Shown here in pieces: positions 40,101-53,194 of a stretch of DNA of 64,000 nt. The notes beneath the pieces were generated by a model that was given only the letters and a program-made list of their open reading frames with translations, ran no database searches and was not told where the DNA came from. How positions within the stretch are numbered: position 1 is the stretch's first letter; each line of letters starts with the position of its first letter. The position numbers were made by a program, and so were the translations under genes. Source of the stretch: Burhinus oedicnemus (Eukaryota; Chordata; Aves; Charadriiformes; Burhinidae); the NCBI GenBank assembly GCA_008921705.1, contig VFFE01007486.1:1873005-1937004 (forward strand), written 5' to 3'.

Positions 40101-41169
40101 CTGGTGTAAAAATTTGGGGAGCTCATTAATTTACAAAAAAAAAAAAAAGATGTAATAGCTTTTTGATATAACATTTCAATGATCAAACTAATAAGCATGA
40201 AAATAAGCTAATTCCCAGGCTTGAGATTCCAGCAGAGCGTCCCTGAAGTTTGCAGTCATTCCCTCTAATTGCCCATATGACAGTTATTTGTTATTTCCGT
40301 GTTGTAGTTCTGATTTCATCCCACTTTGCTGCTTTAACCAGAGATCAGATTTTCTGTTGATACACGTATGAATTTCTGCTTAGTTTCCTTGTTAAAAAAA
40401 AGGGGAAAACATCCTGAAGAAATGACATTAAAAGCCTCTTTTCAAAAACCAGTTCAAAACTCCTGTGTCAAAACATTGAAAGCTATACTTTAGTTATGCT
40501 GGAAAAGATAGTGCCTGATTCAAGGTGTAAAGTTGCTGGGAGATGGCTTAAATTACTTTTTGAAGTATTCGTATTCACTTTTTCTGCAGGAAAAGAATAG
40601 CAGTTTTCTGAACGCTCCTCTCCTATTTTTCCCCCGCAACATAGGGAGAATATGCCCTTATCTGCACTGTTACAGGTGTTACATCATGCAATCTATGGCA
40701 TAGAAGACAGTCTATTTAGAAACTTCAGCACCTGGAAGTCAGGAAAAGCCAGGATTATGGCTTTCTTGGAATCCTAACCCTGTTGTGAGGCAACATTCAA
40801 ATCATTTATGACCATGCCTTCCTTAGCCTCTCTACCCCCAGTTCCTCCTTTCCAAGTGAAGTTTGTGTTAAAAATAGTGTAGGCATGTGCTGTCTCCACT
40901 GGGATTTCCACGACGGCTAATGCAGGTTCTCTTGAGACAATATTGTTAAACTGCAAAAAAAAAAAAAAATATTTTTTTTTTTTATTTTTTGCTTTTTATT
41001 CCTGTAAAATTTTGCCTATGCTAGGTCACCTTTCCTTCCAGCATCAGCTGTGGACTTCTAGAACTCTGTAAAAGGAATAAGCTTTCAAGTGATCTAAGTA
41101 ACCTAAGCCTTGTTAGACTTTTAATATACTTTGAGAATAATCATAGAATGGTTAAAGAATAGATGAAAT
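37172..41169. other. Non-coding stretch, no gene seen
   Basis: No exon or RNA gene is recognised. The block at about 39830-40350 is repeat-free and relatively complex and could be conserved non-coding DNA. An A15 run followed by a T-rich run (40955-40990) forms a perfect A/T hairpin, probably a microsatellite-like tract. Confidence 0.45.
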
Positions 41170-41753
41170 TGTGTAAGGTTGATTAATAGAATGCAGGTGC
41201 TTAAAACAATGTTCTGAGACTTATGTAAGTGCTGCTCATTTATCCTCTGTACGCTCCTGACCAAGGCTGGCCTAAAACCCAGTCAAGCTGAATCAACAGA
41301 ATAGAGTGTGATTAATCCACAGTAAGCAATTTATAAAAGGTTAGATATCAAGAAGAGACATAGAGTAAGCATAAGTTAATGTAACATCTTGAGTTTTCTG
41401 AGAAGTCTATAGGAAGACTTTGATGGAGATTGTTTATACGTGAGCTACAACTGGAGAAGAGGAACTGAAACGGAACGATGAGAACCAGCTGAGACTCAAG
41501 AAAATTAATGAACTTTCGGAACTACTGAAGAATGAAGAACTGGGAGACTTTAAAGAAACATTAAGAACTTTTCAAGTAGCAATATCTATTATGTAATGTT
41601 GTGTGGAATCATATATATAGGAGATGTACTTTGTTAGTCACTTGCCACTCACTGAGGTGATGGCCTAACTCTGAGTTGTTAATAAAGCAAACCTAGGGGT
41701 ACCCACAGTCTGGTGAAAATCTTTAAACAACCTCTGAGAGTAACGGAACAGCA
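41170..41753 (+). mobile_element. Possible solo LTR, + orientation
   Basis: This block has LTR-like architecture. It has a TG start (TGTGTAAGG at 41170) and a CA end (AACAGCA ending at 41753). A TATA-like TTATAAAAGG lies at 41331-41340 and a canonical AATAAA at 41681-41686, about 345 bases downstream and followed by a G/T-bearing stretch. The 4-bp AAAT at 41166-41169 recurs at 41754-41757, as expected for an ERV1-type target duplication, though four AT bases match easily by chance. I do not recognise the family. It could instead be the 3' exon of a non-coding transcript. Confidence 0.4.
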
Positions 41754-44433
41754 AAATTAAAATATAATTTAAATAAACCAAAAGAAACTTATCCTCTCAT
41801 GGTAACACCATGATTAAAGGATTTAATTGAATTATAGAGGCTTAGATAGCATGAAATGAAAGCAGAAATACATCAAGAATCACTGTTTCATGCAGAAAAA
41901 TCATAAGAGTGTGTAATGATCCACAAGGTAATATTTATCTGGGAATAGATGACAGAGGACTTTATGAGACAGAGCTACAAGGCATGAAGGATATAAAGTG
42001 CAATAAGAAAAAGGATAAACTCAGCAGGGCTGATAAAGAATAAATATACAAATATCAACCCACAAATAACTGGTACACCTATCATTTGTTCTTTCAAAAG
42101 TGAAGGTTTTTATCTTAAAAATTGTAAACTTCTATGATGATTCAAAAATGAAGCAGCCTGATATTTAAATTATTACTTCTGAATATTAAAATTAAATATA
42201 ATTTCCTGTATCCAAAGCTGAAAATACTCTCTGCACAATCTATTTCATCTTTCAATTCATCTTTTCAGAACACATTAGTGGTTTTAATAAAGCTCCAAAG
42301 GAAAAACATTACAATAGATTTTACTTTGCATTTCTTTAAAGAAACTCATCTACTGATAACCGTTAAGACCTTCTCCTCGTTTAAATCTCCATCTATAAGG
42401 GTATGCATAATGACCAAATAATATCGAAAGGAAGCAGCATCTCCATCTGTGGGCTATTGTATCTAACTGCATCTCCAAACCGCTCCAAACCACTGAACTT
42501 TCTACCACTGTTCTGAAAGATGGGCTGCTGATAAATACAGTAAGTTACAACATCTAAAACTGTGGTCAAGATAAAAATAGGTCAGGTCCTATTAACAGTT
42601 GTGCTTACAAATGTGTTGGCTTTCCAAAGTTGATTGACTACAATGACTATTCAAATGTATAAAGTGTGTTTATAATCATTTGCAGCATTGAGGTTTGAGG
42701 TCAGTCTGCATACCATTTTGTAAAATATTAACAGTCCCTTTGATTTATGAATAACAGCCTATTTTTAAATCCTCAAGACAGTAAGTTTCCTCCTAGTTAC
42801 CACATGCCTTTAATATCTTTAAAAGATGCATCATTTATTTTTTGTTCAGATATTCAACAATTATTTTTTCTTCTTGTTTTTCGTTTTGAACCGCAGTAAA
42901 AGATGACTTGGATGCACATTGTTTGTCCAAGACTAGTTTTAGTTTTCTTGAGTGATCTTTGTAAACTGAAGACTGGGCTTTAACTATAGCTTTTAAAGGA
43001 ATTTAATTGGAAGGTCATTACATACTAGACATGACTAGACAGGAAGGTAGCACTTGTTTATCCTCAAATGAGTCAGGGCCATCAGTTAGACTGCTGTTTA
43101 CTGTGCAGACAAGGAAAAAAGAATAATTGAGTCACACAGAAATAAACTTCCATCTTTTTCGGTCTCCACTAACAAGAAGTAATGGTGTCTCATTAAATCA
43201 ACATCTCATGCCTGCACTTACCTATATTAAATTATATTCATTCACATTACCTGCTCTGCAACAGTGTCACCTGAAATTATCTCCATATTCAGATTAAGGT
43301 GGATAATTTTATGACTGTAACATTTGTATCTCTTAAGAGATGCGATAATCAAATCTCACGCTGGAGGCTGTAAAGGAGTTGCCATGGGGAGTCCCTCCCA
43401 GCACTTCAGTCAGCATCGCACGGTGAGGTAGGTGCATCCTTCTCTCTGAACAGTCTGCCATTAGCCACAGCAGGTAGCAAGACACATCATTTAGTAGGCA
43501 TTTAAGCACTCGAGATGCAGCATAATATCACATTAGGACATGCTTTTGGGATGACTCCTGGAGGAACTGAAGGCTGCCCAACACCATCGCCTCCCCCTCC
43601 CCCCAAATAAAAAAAAAAAGATAAAAAGAAAAAACGAAACAGTTCTGTGCCATGGCATGGAAAGAGACATGCTGGACTCAATAAAACATATTCACTTTAT
43701 CTCTGCTCTTGCACTACATAGGTATGAACTGTGATGAAGAAAACAAAACGGACATTCTGGCTATGTTCAGGCTACGTTAGCAGCACAAAAGGTTGATTTC
43801 ACACTTCATATCATCTTTTCCAAAAGAAATGGATTTCTCATGTGACTTCTTTCAGGATTTTCAGTAGGATTTTGTCTGTTTTCTTTGTCTTAAAGCACAT
43901 TAGAACTGACCTGTTCAACTGTAGTACTTGCCCTTTTGATCAAGTCTTGATCACTGATGCTACACCACTATTTTAACTTAGAACTTATCTTTTCTATAGA
44001 GATCTTGTTAAAAAAAATCCCTTCCATATTCTTGCCTAGATATAGTTATTTCTAGAAAATGTTACTACTCAAAGACAAGTCTGGAAGGAGGTAAGTTCGG
44101 AAAAAAGCGCAACCACATTCAGATTTTAAAATTCTCTATAAGATTCAAGCTACTGTTACCACAAGTTAAATTTAATGTTAGTTCCCCCGTAGCATAGAAA
44201 TAAAACTAGGCCACTTCTGTGAATGCTTAGAGGTATGGGGGGGTGTGGGGGTGTGGTTATGCACTACTGTTTCCTTGTCTCATACAAGGAGTGAGAAAGC
44301 ATTCGTGACTGGGACACCACATACCAGGCAAATTCAAAGAAACACAGCAATTTATACAAGGGATGTGTTCTTTTCTGGATCCCCTGCTACTTGAAAATAA
44401 AACTGGTATCTTTAAGATCCTGCACACTCCAAG
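41754..44433. other. Non-coding stretch, no gene seen
   Basis: AT-rich DNA without recognised genes. The segment at about 43060-43390 is repeat-free and could be conserved. A G/T-rich low-complexity tract lies at 44236-44255. Confidence 0.45.
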
Positions 44434-44633
44434 TTAAAATCTGTTTCCACCCTGATGCAAATAGCACTCCTGTTCGGAGTAAGCTGCAGGCACGCAGCTA
44501 TGGAGGTGCTGTTGCCTTTTTGGGGTTAACCTGCAGAGCTTGGCCACTTCTTTCATTTTCTTTTTAGGGCTGGGTAGAATGCGCTGCACCTCTTCAGCAG
44601 TTTTTCCAGTTTCTTCAAATTCTCTTCCCTCAC
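44434..44633 (-). CDS. Possible terminal coding exon, unidentified
   Basis: On the minus strand a strong splice acceptor (a long pyrimidine tract, then TTTTTCCACAG) ends just before 44633. Two open frames follow. The first uses GT as the end of a split codon and runs 65 codons to a TAA at 44436-44434. It starts EGREFEETGKTAEEVQRI and is lysine- and glutamate-rich, then basic. The second runs 26 codons to a TGA ending at 44553 and contains a leucine-spaced helix-like stretch, ENLKKLEKLLKRC. Both look more protein-like than other frames in the window. An ATTAAA that could serve as poly(A) signal lies downstream on the minus strand near 44169. I do not recognise the protein, and no partner exon is secure. 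CAG|GTGAGG at the same spot could also be read as a donor. It could be a chance frame or a lncRNA exon. Confidence 0.25.
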
Positions 44634-47600
44634 CTGTGGAAAAATTGGGCAGAAAAATGGTTCAAGGGATTGAATGAGTGAAGAGAACAGTACAATTTAA
44701 TGTAAAATGATCAAGCTTAAATTAAACTTAATGAAATGACATTATCATTTCCTTCAGTAAAACTAATACAGTATAAAGTTGAAACTCAACATTAATATAC
44801 CATTATACAGTATCTTACTCAGTAATATAATTTCATTTCTGCTTTTATGCCCACATAGAAGTAATGAATGCTTAAACCATACACATAGGTGCAACATTTT
44901 TCCTCAAATATTTACAGATAAATCAGTTGTCGAATAGTCTGTGCACGCTATTATACACTATTACATGCATAATAGTCAGATGTTCTCAGTGTTACTGAGA
45001 ATCATTTAGCAGTGCTTCCACTTATTTATTTTAGTTTAAAGCTTAAAATGAAGAAGTTTTGGTATCTCTCATTAAAAATTAGTCTACACCTGAACATCAG
45101 ACCACTGCTTTTACAAGACAGCTCTTCTGACTGCAAAACATGCAAAATTTTAGCAATACTTTCAGGTAAGATAGGAATGCAACATATGACCATAGTATAT
45201 TCAACTTGCATGCTCAAATTTGATTCTGAAAGAAGAAACCCTAGGTCTTCATTAGAACCAAATCTAAAATAAACAAACAAAAAAAACACTTAATATGTAA
45301 AAAATGTTGCAAAGAAAAGTATGGTTCAGTGCTACCTGAGGCTCCTAGATAACACGGCTGCCTTGAGATCTTTTTTCTCAGAGCCCTGATGAAAAGCAGA
45401 GTATTACATTATCGACACCACATCTCTGTCCCTAAGCACAGGGATCCAGCATGCTGCTCAAGTCAAAATTAATATCTGGTCAGGCATAAACATCACAACT
45501 TAATGAGTGAGTGGCTCCTACCTGTGAGAGCTCCTTGTCTTCCTCTCTATACGCAGTTTAAAAATATCTTGACTTTGGGATGGAGGTGGGACCAACGTAA
45601 GCAGGGGCTGGTTTCACTTAAGAGTAACCAATTAAAAGTACCCTCAGCCTCTCAGCTATCTGACTCCAGGTACTGACAAACTGCAGCTACTAATTGTTTT
45701 TTCTCACTGTGCCATTTCCAATGCCCCATGTTTTATAAAGTTTCTTTAGAGTTAGCAAGATGAAATGGTGGTTTGTGGTTCTGGTGGTTTTTTGTTGTTG
45801 TTATCCTTTCCCACAAAGTTCTGTCTTGGAAAAGAGGCTAAGGAGCATTAGTGTAGCAGGGATGAAGGAAGGGAAAACTCAGGCGGAGGTTCTGCTCCTA
45901 AAAACTGCAGCCTGGTTTGCCAGCATTGTCTGCACCTAACTTACACCCCCTGTACACAGAGGGCACCTCAAATTTGCCCCAGCTGTTTCGTTCTCCTCAG
46001 GCCTACAGTTCCTCTAGCATTACAAAATCCAAGCATGATGTATGGGGTTAAACATGTGGCAGATTTAGACCACAAGCCCAGGCCACTGGCCAGAGAGTAT
46101 AGTCCAAGGTACAGATCTTTTTCAAGTTTGGCCTGTGCAAGTTAGCCCATGTAACTGAGATCTGAGAATAACCTTGGCAGAAACGAAAGGGAGTCATGGA
46201 AAGAATACAAGGAAAAAAGAGACAAACTCCCTGTATACTTCTTAGCTAACCCTTTACCTGGTGGGCCTTTGATATACCACAGGGTTTGCCCCAAAAATGT
46301 CTGCCTTGGAAGGATTTAAATGAGCTTTGTGAACAGTGAGCAGGAGGTTGGAAAGAATAAATCCAGTCCTATTGCTCCCTGAATTGTGGTCATTCCACAG
46401 TCATGTAACCTTGTGACCACTTCTCTTTTGTAAGCCTCTTGACCACAATAACACGGTACTTTCCAATTCACCCGTTTTAGCCTTGCGTAGTGCAGCTTCT
46501 CATGCCATCGGGAAGTACAGCTTTGCTTACGATGTATTCACGTTTGGATCTCACTAAAACCTTTCAAGATACTTTTGTCTTCTCACGCTTGTGTCAAAGT
46601 ATCAGCATGCTGCCTTGAGTTAATAAAGCATTCTTTTCAATTTCTTCTCTTACCTGGCCGTTTGGATGCCAGCAGGCCTAGTCAGACACTTTGTGCCAAT
46701 TGTGACTCCAGAAAAGACATGCAGGCACAGAGGTAAGGACCTGCTCCCAAAGAAGCACCAGGTTGATTAGAAGAGGAGCAAGTGCTTTCCAGAACAGTTC
46801 ATTGAGTAAAGAAGCTTGAAGCACAGAAAATTTCTGCTCTCCAACTCTTGTAACGCAGGATTTTTCTTGTTCACAAGGTGCCTGGAGCAGCAGAAAAGCC
46901 CAAATTGCCTTATTCTTAACAACCTACAAGCTGGAGAATTCCCCACTAAGCTCTGTGAAGGTCTTGCTTCGTTAACAAGCTTACGCAGCTCACCCACAGG
47001 TTTGATTTATGGTGTCAGGAGTTAACCTGACATTACTCAGATAATTTGCATCACTTGAATTAGTTTGCTAAGACCAATAACCAAAATTCCTTCTTTGTTT
47101 TAGGGCAGCTGGTGACCTTTGTTTTTCCACAGACTGGCATAAAACACAACGCTTGTGAGCATGAGCCCATCATTTGCCTCACTTCAAACCTGATGTCCCA
47201 GAAGTAGCCTAACAGTTTTGGAACTGGTATGACCAACGACAGGGAATTGTGAAGAGATGCGGCAATGACTGCAAGCACTCAAATTTCTGCTGTGATAGAA
47301 ACTCCATTGCAGCCTTGGCAATGGTGCTGATTTATAGTATCCAATAAAAACTTCAAAATTTCTAGTGGAGAGGCCTATGATTTGCTGCACACTGGACTCA
47401 GTAATTCAATCTCACTACACTCATTAATTCAGTTGTTATTAATTATGATGAAGTAATGCACTAAAATGACTGTTCCCACATAATTACCCTTTCCAAAAGG
47501 CTCTCCTGAAAAACAGGTTCTAATTGTAGCAGCTAGATCCAAACAGCAGCCTCCTCCCACTTGATAAAGCCCAGAACAGAGCAGCTGCCCTGCAAACGTA

Positions 47601-50600
47601 CAGGAGTGGTGTAACTCCGTAAGCTGGCCTGCAGCATTTGCAGCAGCTCATTTGCAAAGTCTGCCTTTAGCTGGACTTAAATCTAAAAATGCCGATTGTA
47701 ATTCCAGTATCCTTTTGTATATAGCCACATGGAAAAAGCAAAGAAGTGATCATAGACTAGCCAGAAAATCCTCTTAATGGAAGCAGGGCAGAGATCCCCA
47801 CAAAAGTATCATTGTATTGTTAACACATTTTTCACTGAGGTCAGTTTAACCTTTTTACTAACCTACACACATTTTTGAGAATAAATTCATGTTTCTCCGC
47901 CTAGTGACTGCTGTTGTTTTCTAGTGGTCATATGACAGCCCAATGGGGAAGAGGATCCTCTCAAAGTCATGTTCCCTGTGGTAGCGGTTGCCCGCTGGAG
48001 AAGCTGAGGGATGCTGCAGCCGCAGCACTGAGGAAGGGAACTCTGACAGCCCTCAGCTGCTTCGGCTCCTCTACCACTTCTCCATTAGGGGTCCACCAAA
48101 AGCCACAAGCCACCTCTTGCGCCCACCTCCTCTGCTCCTGGCTTCTGTGGCAGCTGACTACCTCCTGGCTTCCTCTCCCTCCTCAAGGAAAGGCTGCTCG
48201 CGTGCCCCAGCCCGCTCCCCGCTGCGGGTGCGAATGTAGGAAGTCCCTTTGAAAGGAGTTCCCAGGAACTCCCTTCCTGTTGTAAGGAGCTGGGATCGTA
48301 GCTATATTATTAAATTCAATGCCGTTACGTTAGCAGCTTAAAAATGCAATGAAATCATCTGGGCCATTGTATTATCCAAGCCCAGTGAAAAAGGAAAGGA
48401 GTGGCATAAATAGTGCCAAGAAATTAACATGTTAATATTCTTTTTTATTAATAATCTAAAATGGTATCATTAATGTAGGTAGAAGGAATACTGAAAAAAC
48501 ATTGAAATTCAGCAGCACCACCTAGCCCTGCTGCAGGCTCTCCTGCTGGTAAGCAGGAAGCAGGAACATCCATTGGTGGAGAGTTGGTTTATGGATTCAA
48601 GACAGGCAAACCTAAAACAAAAAGCTTGTTAGGGATCAGAAGGCCAGTTCAGAGGCTTTGATTATTTCATTTTGGATTTCATGATTTTTTTTTTTTTTTT
48701 AAATGCTTAATTACAATACAAGGAGCCCAAAGAGAATTTTTTTACGGATAAACAACCAGTAACATGAGTCAGTTTCCCACACAGCACTTTCGCAACACTG
48801 TTTTCTTTCATAACTGTTCCCTTTTCCTTTTGTTCACATACAGCCTATTGCAGATGAAACTGTACGCCTGTATTCTGTGGTTTAAACCTTTGTTTGTGCA
48901 CTAATGAATCTAACTAGGTGTCATAGCAGACTCTAACGAGCATCACTCGCTTTCATTTAACTCTGCAGCTTGCCATTACACACTTTAGAAGATCTGTTGG
49001 TTTATTCATAGCAATCACTAGATATTCTTTTTCATTAGATAGATACTATTTTTCCCTGTTGTGCCTTTCATTATTAAAGGAACTATGAAATGTTAATACT
49101 GGCCTCAAATCCCAGGGCAAAAATGCCCTCAATCCTATTTGAAATGCAATTGCTTGTATCGTAAATGATCTTAAAGATCTGAGCACAAACAGCTTGAAAT
49201 TTTCTTCATTTATTTATGAAAGAATGAGAGAAAGAAAAAAAAAAATCAAGAGGGTGGCTCTGTATAACCCACTTGTCCGATTTACCTTATTAATTGCATT
49301 TCTTGTAGTTAATTTAAGCAGCAGGACTGCAATTATAACAGCATCCATAAACAAATATTAAGAACTGTCACATTCCTACCCAGGTTCTTAGCTCAGATTT
49401 TAAACCCAGAAATACTTAACACTGCAGAGCTTAGCCTTGAGTCAGTTTTGAGAGGGTTTTGCCCTACCAAGCTGCCTTTGTAAGTTCCTGACTCTGATAA
49501 CTGGAATAGTGCAAAGCAGCCCACATGAACCGTAATTTTGAAGAATTTATTGCTACCATTGATGGTCAGGCCAGATATTATAAGGTTCAAAAACACTTCA
49601 AAGGGCTAAGTCCTGGTAAGAGCTGAACTCTTTTTTTTGGTAATGATCCCAGTCACAACTTTTTATTAATTTTATATGAAGTTTTGGTATCTTGCAAGTT
49701 TATAATTTTTAAAGAATGGATGCAATATTTAATTTAGGATTTCTTTTTTTTTTAATTAAAAATGTTTCCATGCTAATAATTTCTTCACCTCTCTTCCCTA
49801 ATATTATGAATGTGACAATTTTTTAAATAGTTCCTATTAGACTTGATATAATGTTATTTTTTAAAAAAATTATAGTAAAATGTGTACTATCTACTCAGGT
49901 CTAAGTTTAGTAGAAACATTTAGCTCCTGTTCTGATCAAATACATAACTGGTATTTAAATAAGTACTACTTCAGAGAAAACAAAAAACTTTCTAGAGTTT
50001 ACAGATCAACTATTTTTTACAAACCAAGTGTCAGTTTTCACACTATTTTCTCATATCTATGTCCAATTTAGGGTGACCAGCCTCTAAATTAAGATAAATG
50101 TAGCCACTATTTGTATTTAAATTTCATTACTCTGTCACTTCACACACTGAAGACTGAAGAAGATGCATTTATTTGACATTACACTCACATCATCCTTGTA
50201 CCTAATCTGCCACCAGATATTCTATCATAGAACATGTCTTAGAGCATTAATCCACCTCAACTAACTAATGCTACTTTCTAGATTCCCCCAATAAACGTTT
50301 GGCTAAACCCTACTTGTGGTTTATGACCATGCTGTAGTTCTACTACATAGCCACGTTCTGACTACAAAAAGACTCTCAAAAGCACAACCATATTTATTAG
50401 ATTATTTTTTCTATAACAGTAGAGAATCTAAAGGGTAATAATGGAGATTACCTTCATTTCTGTTTTAAATATTACAATTTTATTCTTTCAGCTTTCTTGC
50501 TGTTTTAGGTAAATCCTGAGATTTACATGTTTTATTAGGTCATTATCTATGAATATTTGGTCAAATCCTTAACAAATAAATCAAAACACAATATGGTCAA

Positions 50601-52648
50601 TTTATCTGTTACACATCTTCCAAATGCTATGACAGTAAGACCAATCTCTGCTTCTAGCAAATTTCGTGCTCATTTTTATTTTAACATCTAATGACATAGT
50701 AGCAGCAGCAAAATGTTTGCACTATATGTATCTAATGTGTGTATGGGAGCATATAACAAGAATTCTAATGCAAAAATACCATTATCTTACGAATTTACCT
50801 TGGTGGGCAAAGGTTTTATATAAACCAGCATGAAAATCTTTCATTTGAATGTAGTTGTGTTCCCTGAACTGGATTGTTGTCATCAAAAAAGCTAGATTTC
50901 TAAGCAAATTATAAAAATACATAGATATTTTGTCTTTAAAAAAATCCTGGGCTGATCATGTCATTATTCTCTATCAAACTATTTTCCATATGTAGTAAAC
51001 TTTCTGATAAGGACCACGTCAAGAACACTTGTGTAGCTTTAAGAAAACTTAAAGCTTTTAGATTCAATACCAATTCTGTATTAATAAGATCTAAAACATT
51101 TTTCCTCCCCAGTTAAACAGTATATTTGTGTTTTAATTAAAATATTTACATTGATATGTATGCATGTGTTAACGTTCAGTCAAGTACAGTTATTATATTA
51201 CAATATGGGAATTGAAAACCAGAAGCCACTGTAACTCAGGCCATTGGCCACTGTATTTGCTACATGGACAGGGCTTAAGGAACAAATAATCTGAATTAAA
51301 GCATTTGCAGATTTAAACACAACTCTTAAAATGAAGACTGAGAAACTCTTTCTGTCCCCAACTAATAAGAAAGACAATCTCTCATTCCACTTCCAGCCAC
51401 TTGGCTTTATTGGTATAGGCAAACACAATTATTCCTGAAACTTTGCCCCTCCTGTGCTTGCTTGGGTCAATATGAATGTCAAATATGCTGAGTATCAGTG
51501 CCTATAGATAATTTGGAATAAAGAACCAATTTCTACCTGCTGAGGGGAACACCACATAGGGATTCTGCTACACCACGATTAACGGCTCATGGAGAAGGTG
51601 TAATTCTTGAAGAACACAGTATATCTGATAAACTGCTTACATTCTAGATAGAAACTGGTAGTGTACTTTACAGCTGTGACTCGCAGTGGGAATGAGCAAC
51701 AGAGAAGGAAATGCTTGCTGGAGACTTTTGGACCTGATACTTTGGATATAAGAAATGGAAGACTTCATATCTATAAAACATTCAGAGAAATACTTTAAAA
51801 GATGTACACCATCTGTGCATGTATGTGCACTACAAAACAACAGATTGGTGGAACTCTGTATGAAGCGTTCCCTGGAAAATTCACCCTCCTTTCACGGTTA
51901 AAAAATAGCTGGTTTCTCAGGTGTGCTAAAGAAGTGAAGAGCTCATCAGTGAAAGCCTCTCTCCAATTTGAGGTGCACACAAAGTGTTCTTTTCTGTTTG
52001 TTTTGACATCAATATCTGATCTAAGATTACCTTTCATTCAGACCAGTATTCAGTTCTTAAAAGTTCTTGAGATTTCTTATCTTGTAGAAGTTAGGTGGAA
52101 AGCCTCATATCATAAAAGCACCTGCTAACATGAGGTTTGATTAGCCTTTTGCCAAAACTAGGCATCATGAATATCTCTGGAAAGCTTCCCTTAACAGCCT
52201 CCCTTCGGTTTTCTCTTCCTCTTTTTAAGTCTGATTTCCATTCTGTTCAAAAATTGTTAGCTCAAACTTCATATGTAATCAAAAAAACAAAGTCCAGTTC
52301 GGAGTAAACAAAAAAAGAGTAAATGTGTTAAGATTAGGGAGAAATTAGGAAAGAAAATACACTTGACTGATGAAGCCTTAGTTATTTATATATCCTTTTA
52401 CAGATAGCCTGTGATAAGACTCTGAAATCAAGGTATGAGACATCCAAGGCTGAAGAAACTAAGAAGTCTCTTTCAATGTTTTGTGGTGGTTTTTTTAACC
52501 TGAAAAAACCTTCAGAATTAGAACGCAACTTGGCAATTTCTATACTTCCATCTTATTTACCACTACGTAGTTAGAACTTGTTTCTTTCCCACAAAGCTGC
52601 TGAGTGTCAGAAGAATCCATTTCTTTCACTGAGTTTTCCATTACCTCC
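44634..52648. other. Long non-coding stretch with one GC-rich pocket
   Basis: No gene is recognised. The segment at about 47400-47720 is repeat-free and rich in ATTAATT/TAATTA motifs (47423, 47437 and 47481). A GC-rich pocket at about 47940-48245 gives overlapping frames on + (112 and 83 codons) with no recognisable domain. AATAAA in a GAGTTAATAAAGCATTC context occurs near 46620 on + but has no associated exon that I can see. A long T run lies near 48685-48700. Confidence 0.45.
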
Positions 52649-53194
52649 TGTCATGTTTCAACCTCAGCCGGCAGCTAAGCACCACGCAGCCACTCGCTCA
52701 CTCTCCCCCAGTGGGATGGTGGAGAGAATCAGAAGAGGAAGAGTGAGAAAACTCATGGGTTGAGATAAAGACAGTTTAATAGGTAGAGCAAAAGCCACAC
52801 ATGCAAGCAAAACAAAACAAGGAATTCATTCACTACTCCCCATCGGCAGGCAGGTGTTCAGCCATCTCCAGGAAAGTAGGGCTCCATCACACGTAACAGT
52901 TACTTGGGAAGACAGAAGCCATAACTCCAAACATCCCCCTGTGCTCCTTCTTACCCCAGCTTTTATGGTGGAACACAACATATGGCATAGGATATCCCTT
53001 GGGTCAGTTGGCGTCAGCTGTCGCAGCTGTACCCCCTCCCAACTTCTTGTGCACCCCCAGCCTACTTGCTGGTGGGGCAGTGTGAGGAGCAGCAAAGGCC
53101 TTGACTCAACACTGTTTTCAGCACAAATCCAAAACATAACCCTATACTAGCTACTATGAAGAAAATTAATTCTATCCCAGCCAGAACCTGCACA
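52649..53194 (-). mobile_element. Solo LTR, common avian ERVL-type, minus orientation
   Basis: A 546-bp solo LTR that I recognise as a frequent bird LTR. Read on the minus strand it begins TGTGCAGGTTCTGGCTGGGA and runs through a GGGTGCACAAGAAGTTGGGA block. A TATA-like CATAAAA follows at about 52961-52967, then a GATGGAGCCCTACTTTCC block and ATTAAA at 52775-52780. After that come a TTATCTCAACCCATGAG block and the end TTGAAACATGACA at 52649. The flanks CCTCC (52644-52648) and CCTGC (53195-53199) look like a 5-bp target duplication with one later change. No internal retroviral sequence is present. The short open frames inside it on both strands are not genes. Confidence 0.92.

Noticed and set aside
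41141..41157. ATCATAGAATGGTT resembling the reversed tip of a CR1 tail
   Set aside because: Only about 14 bases match and no CR1 body follows, so chance similarity cannot be excluded.
45336..45385. A 50-bp minus-strand exon candidate
   Set aside because: The splice sites are plausible but too short and unsupported to annotate on their own. It is kept only as a test linked to the possible exon at 44.5 kb.
46600..46640. GAGTTAATAAAGCATTC as a gene 3' end on +
   Set aside because: AATAAA is common in AT-rich DNA, and no exon or LTR edges could be found upstream.
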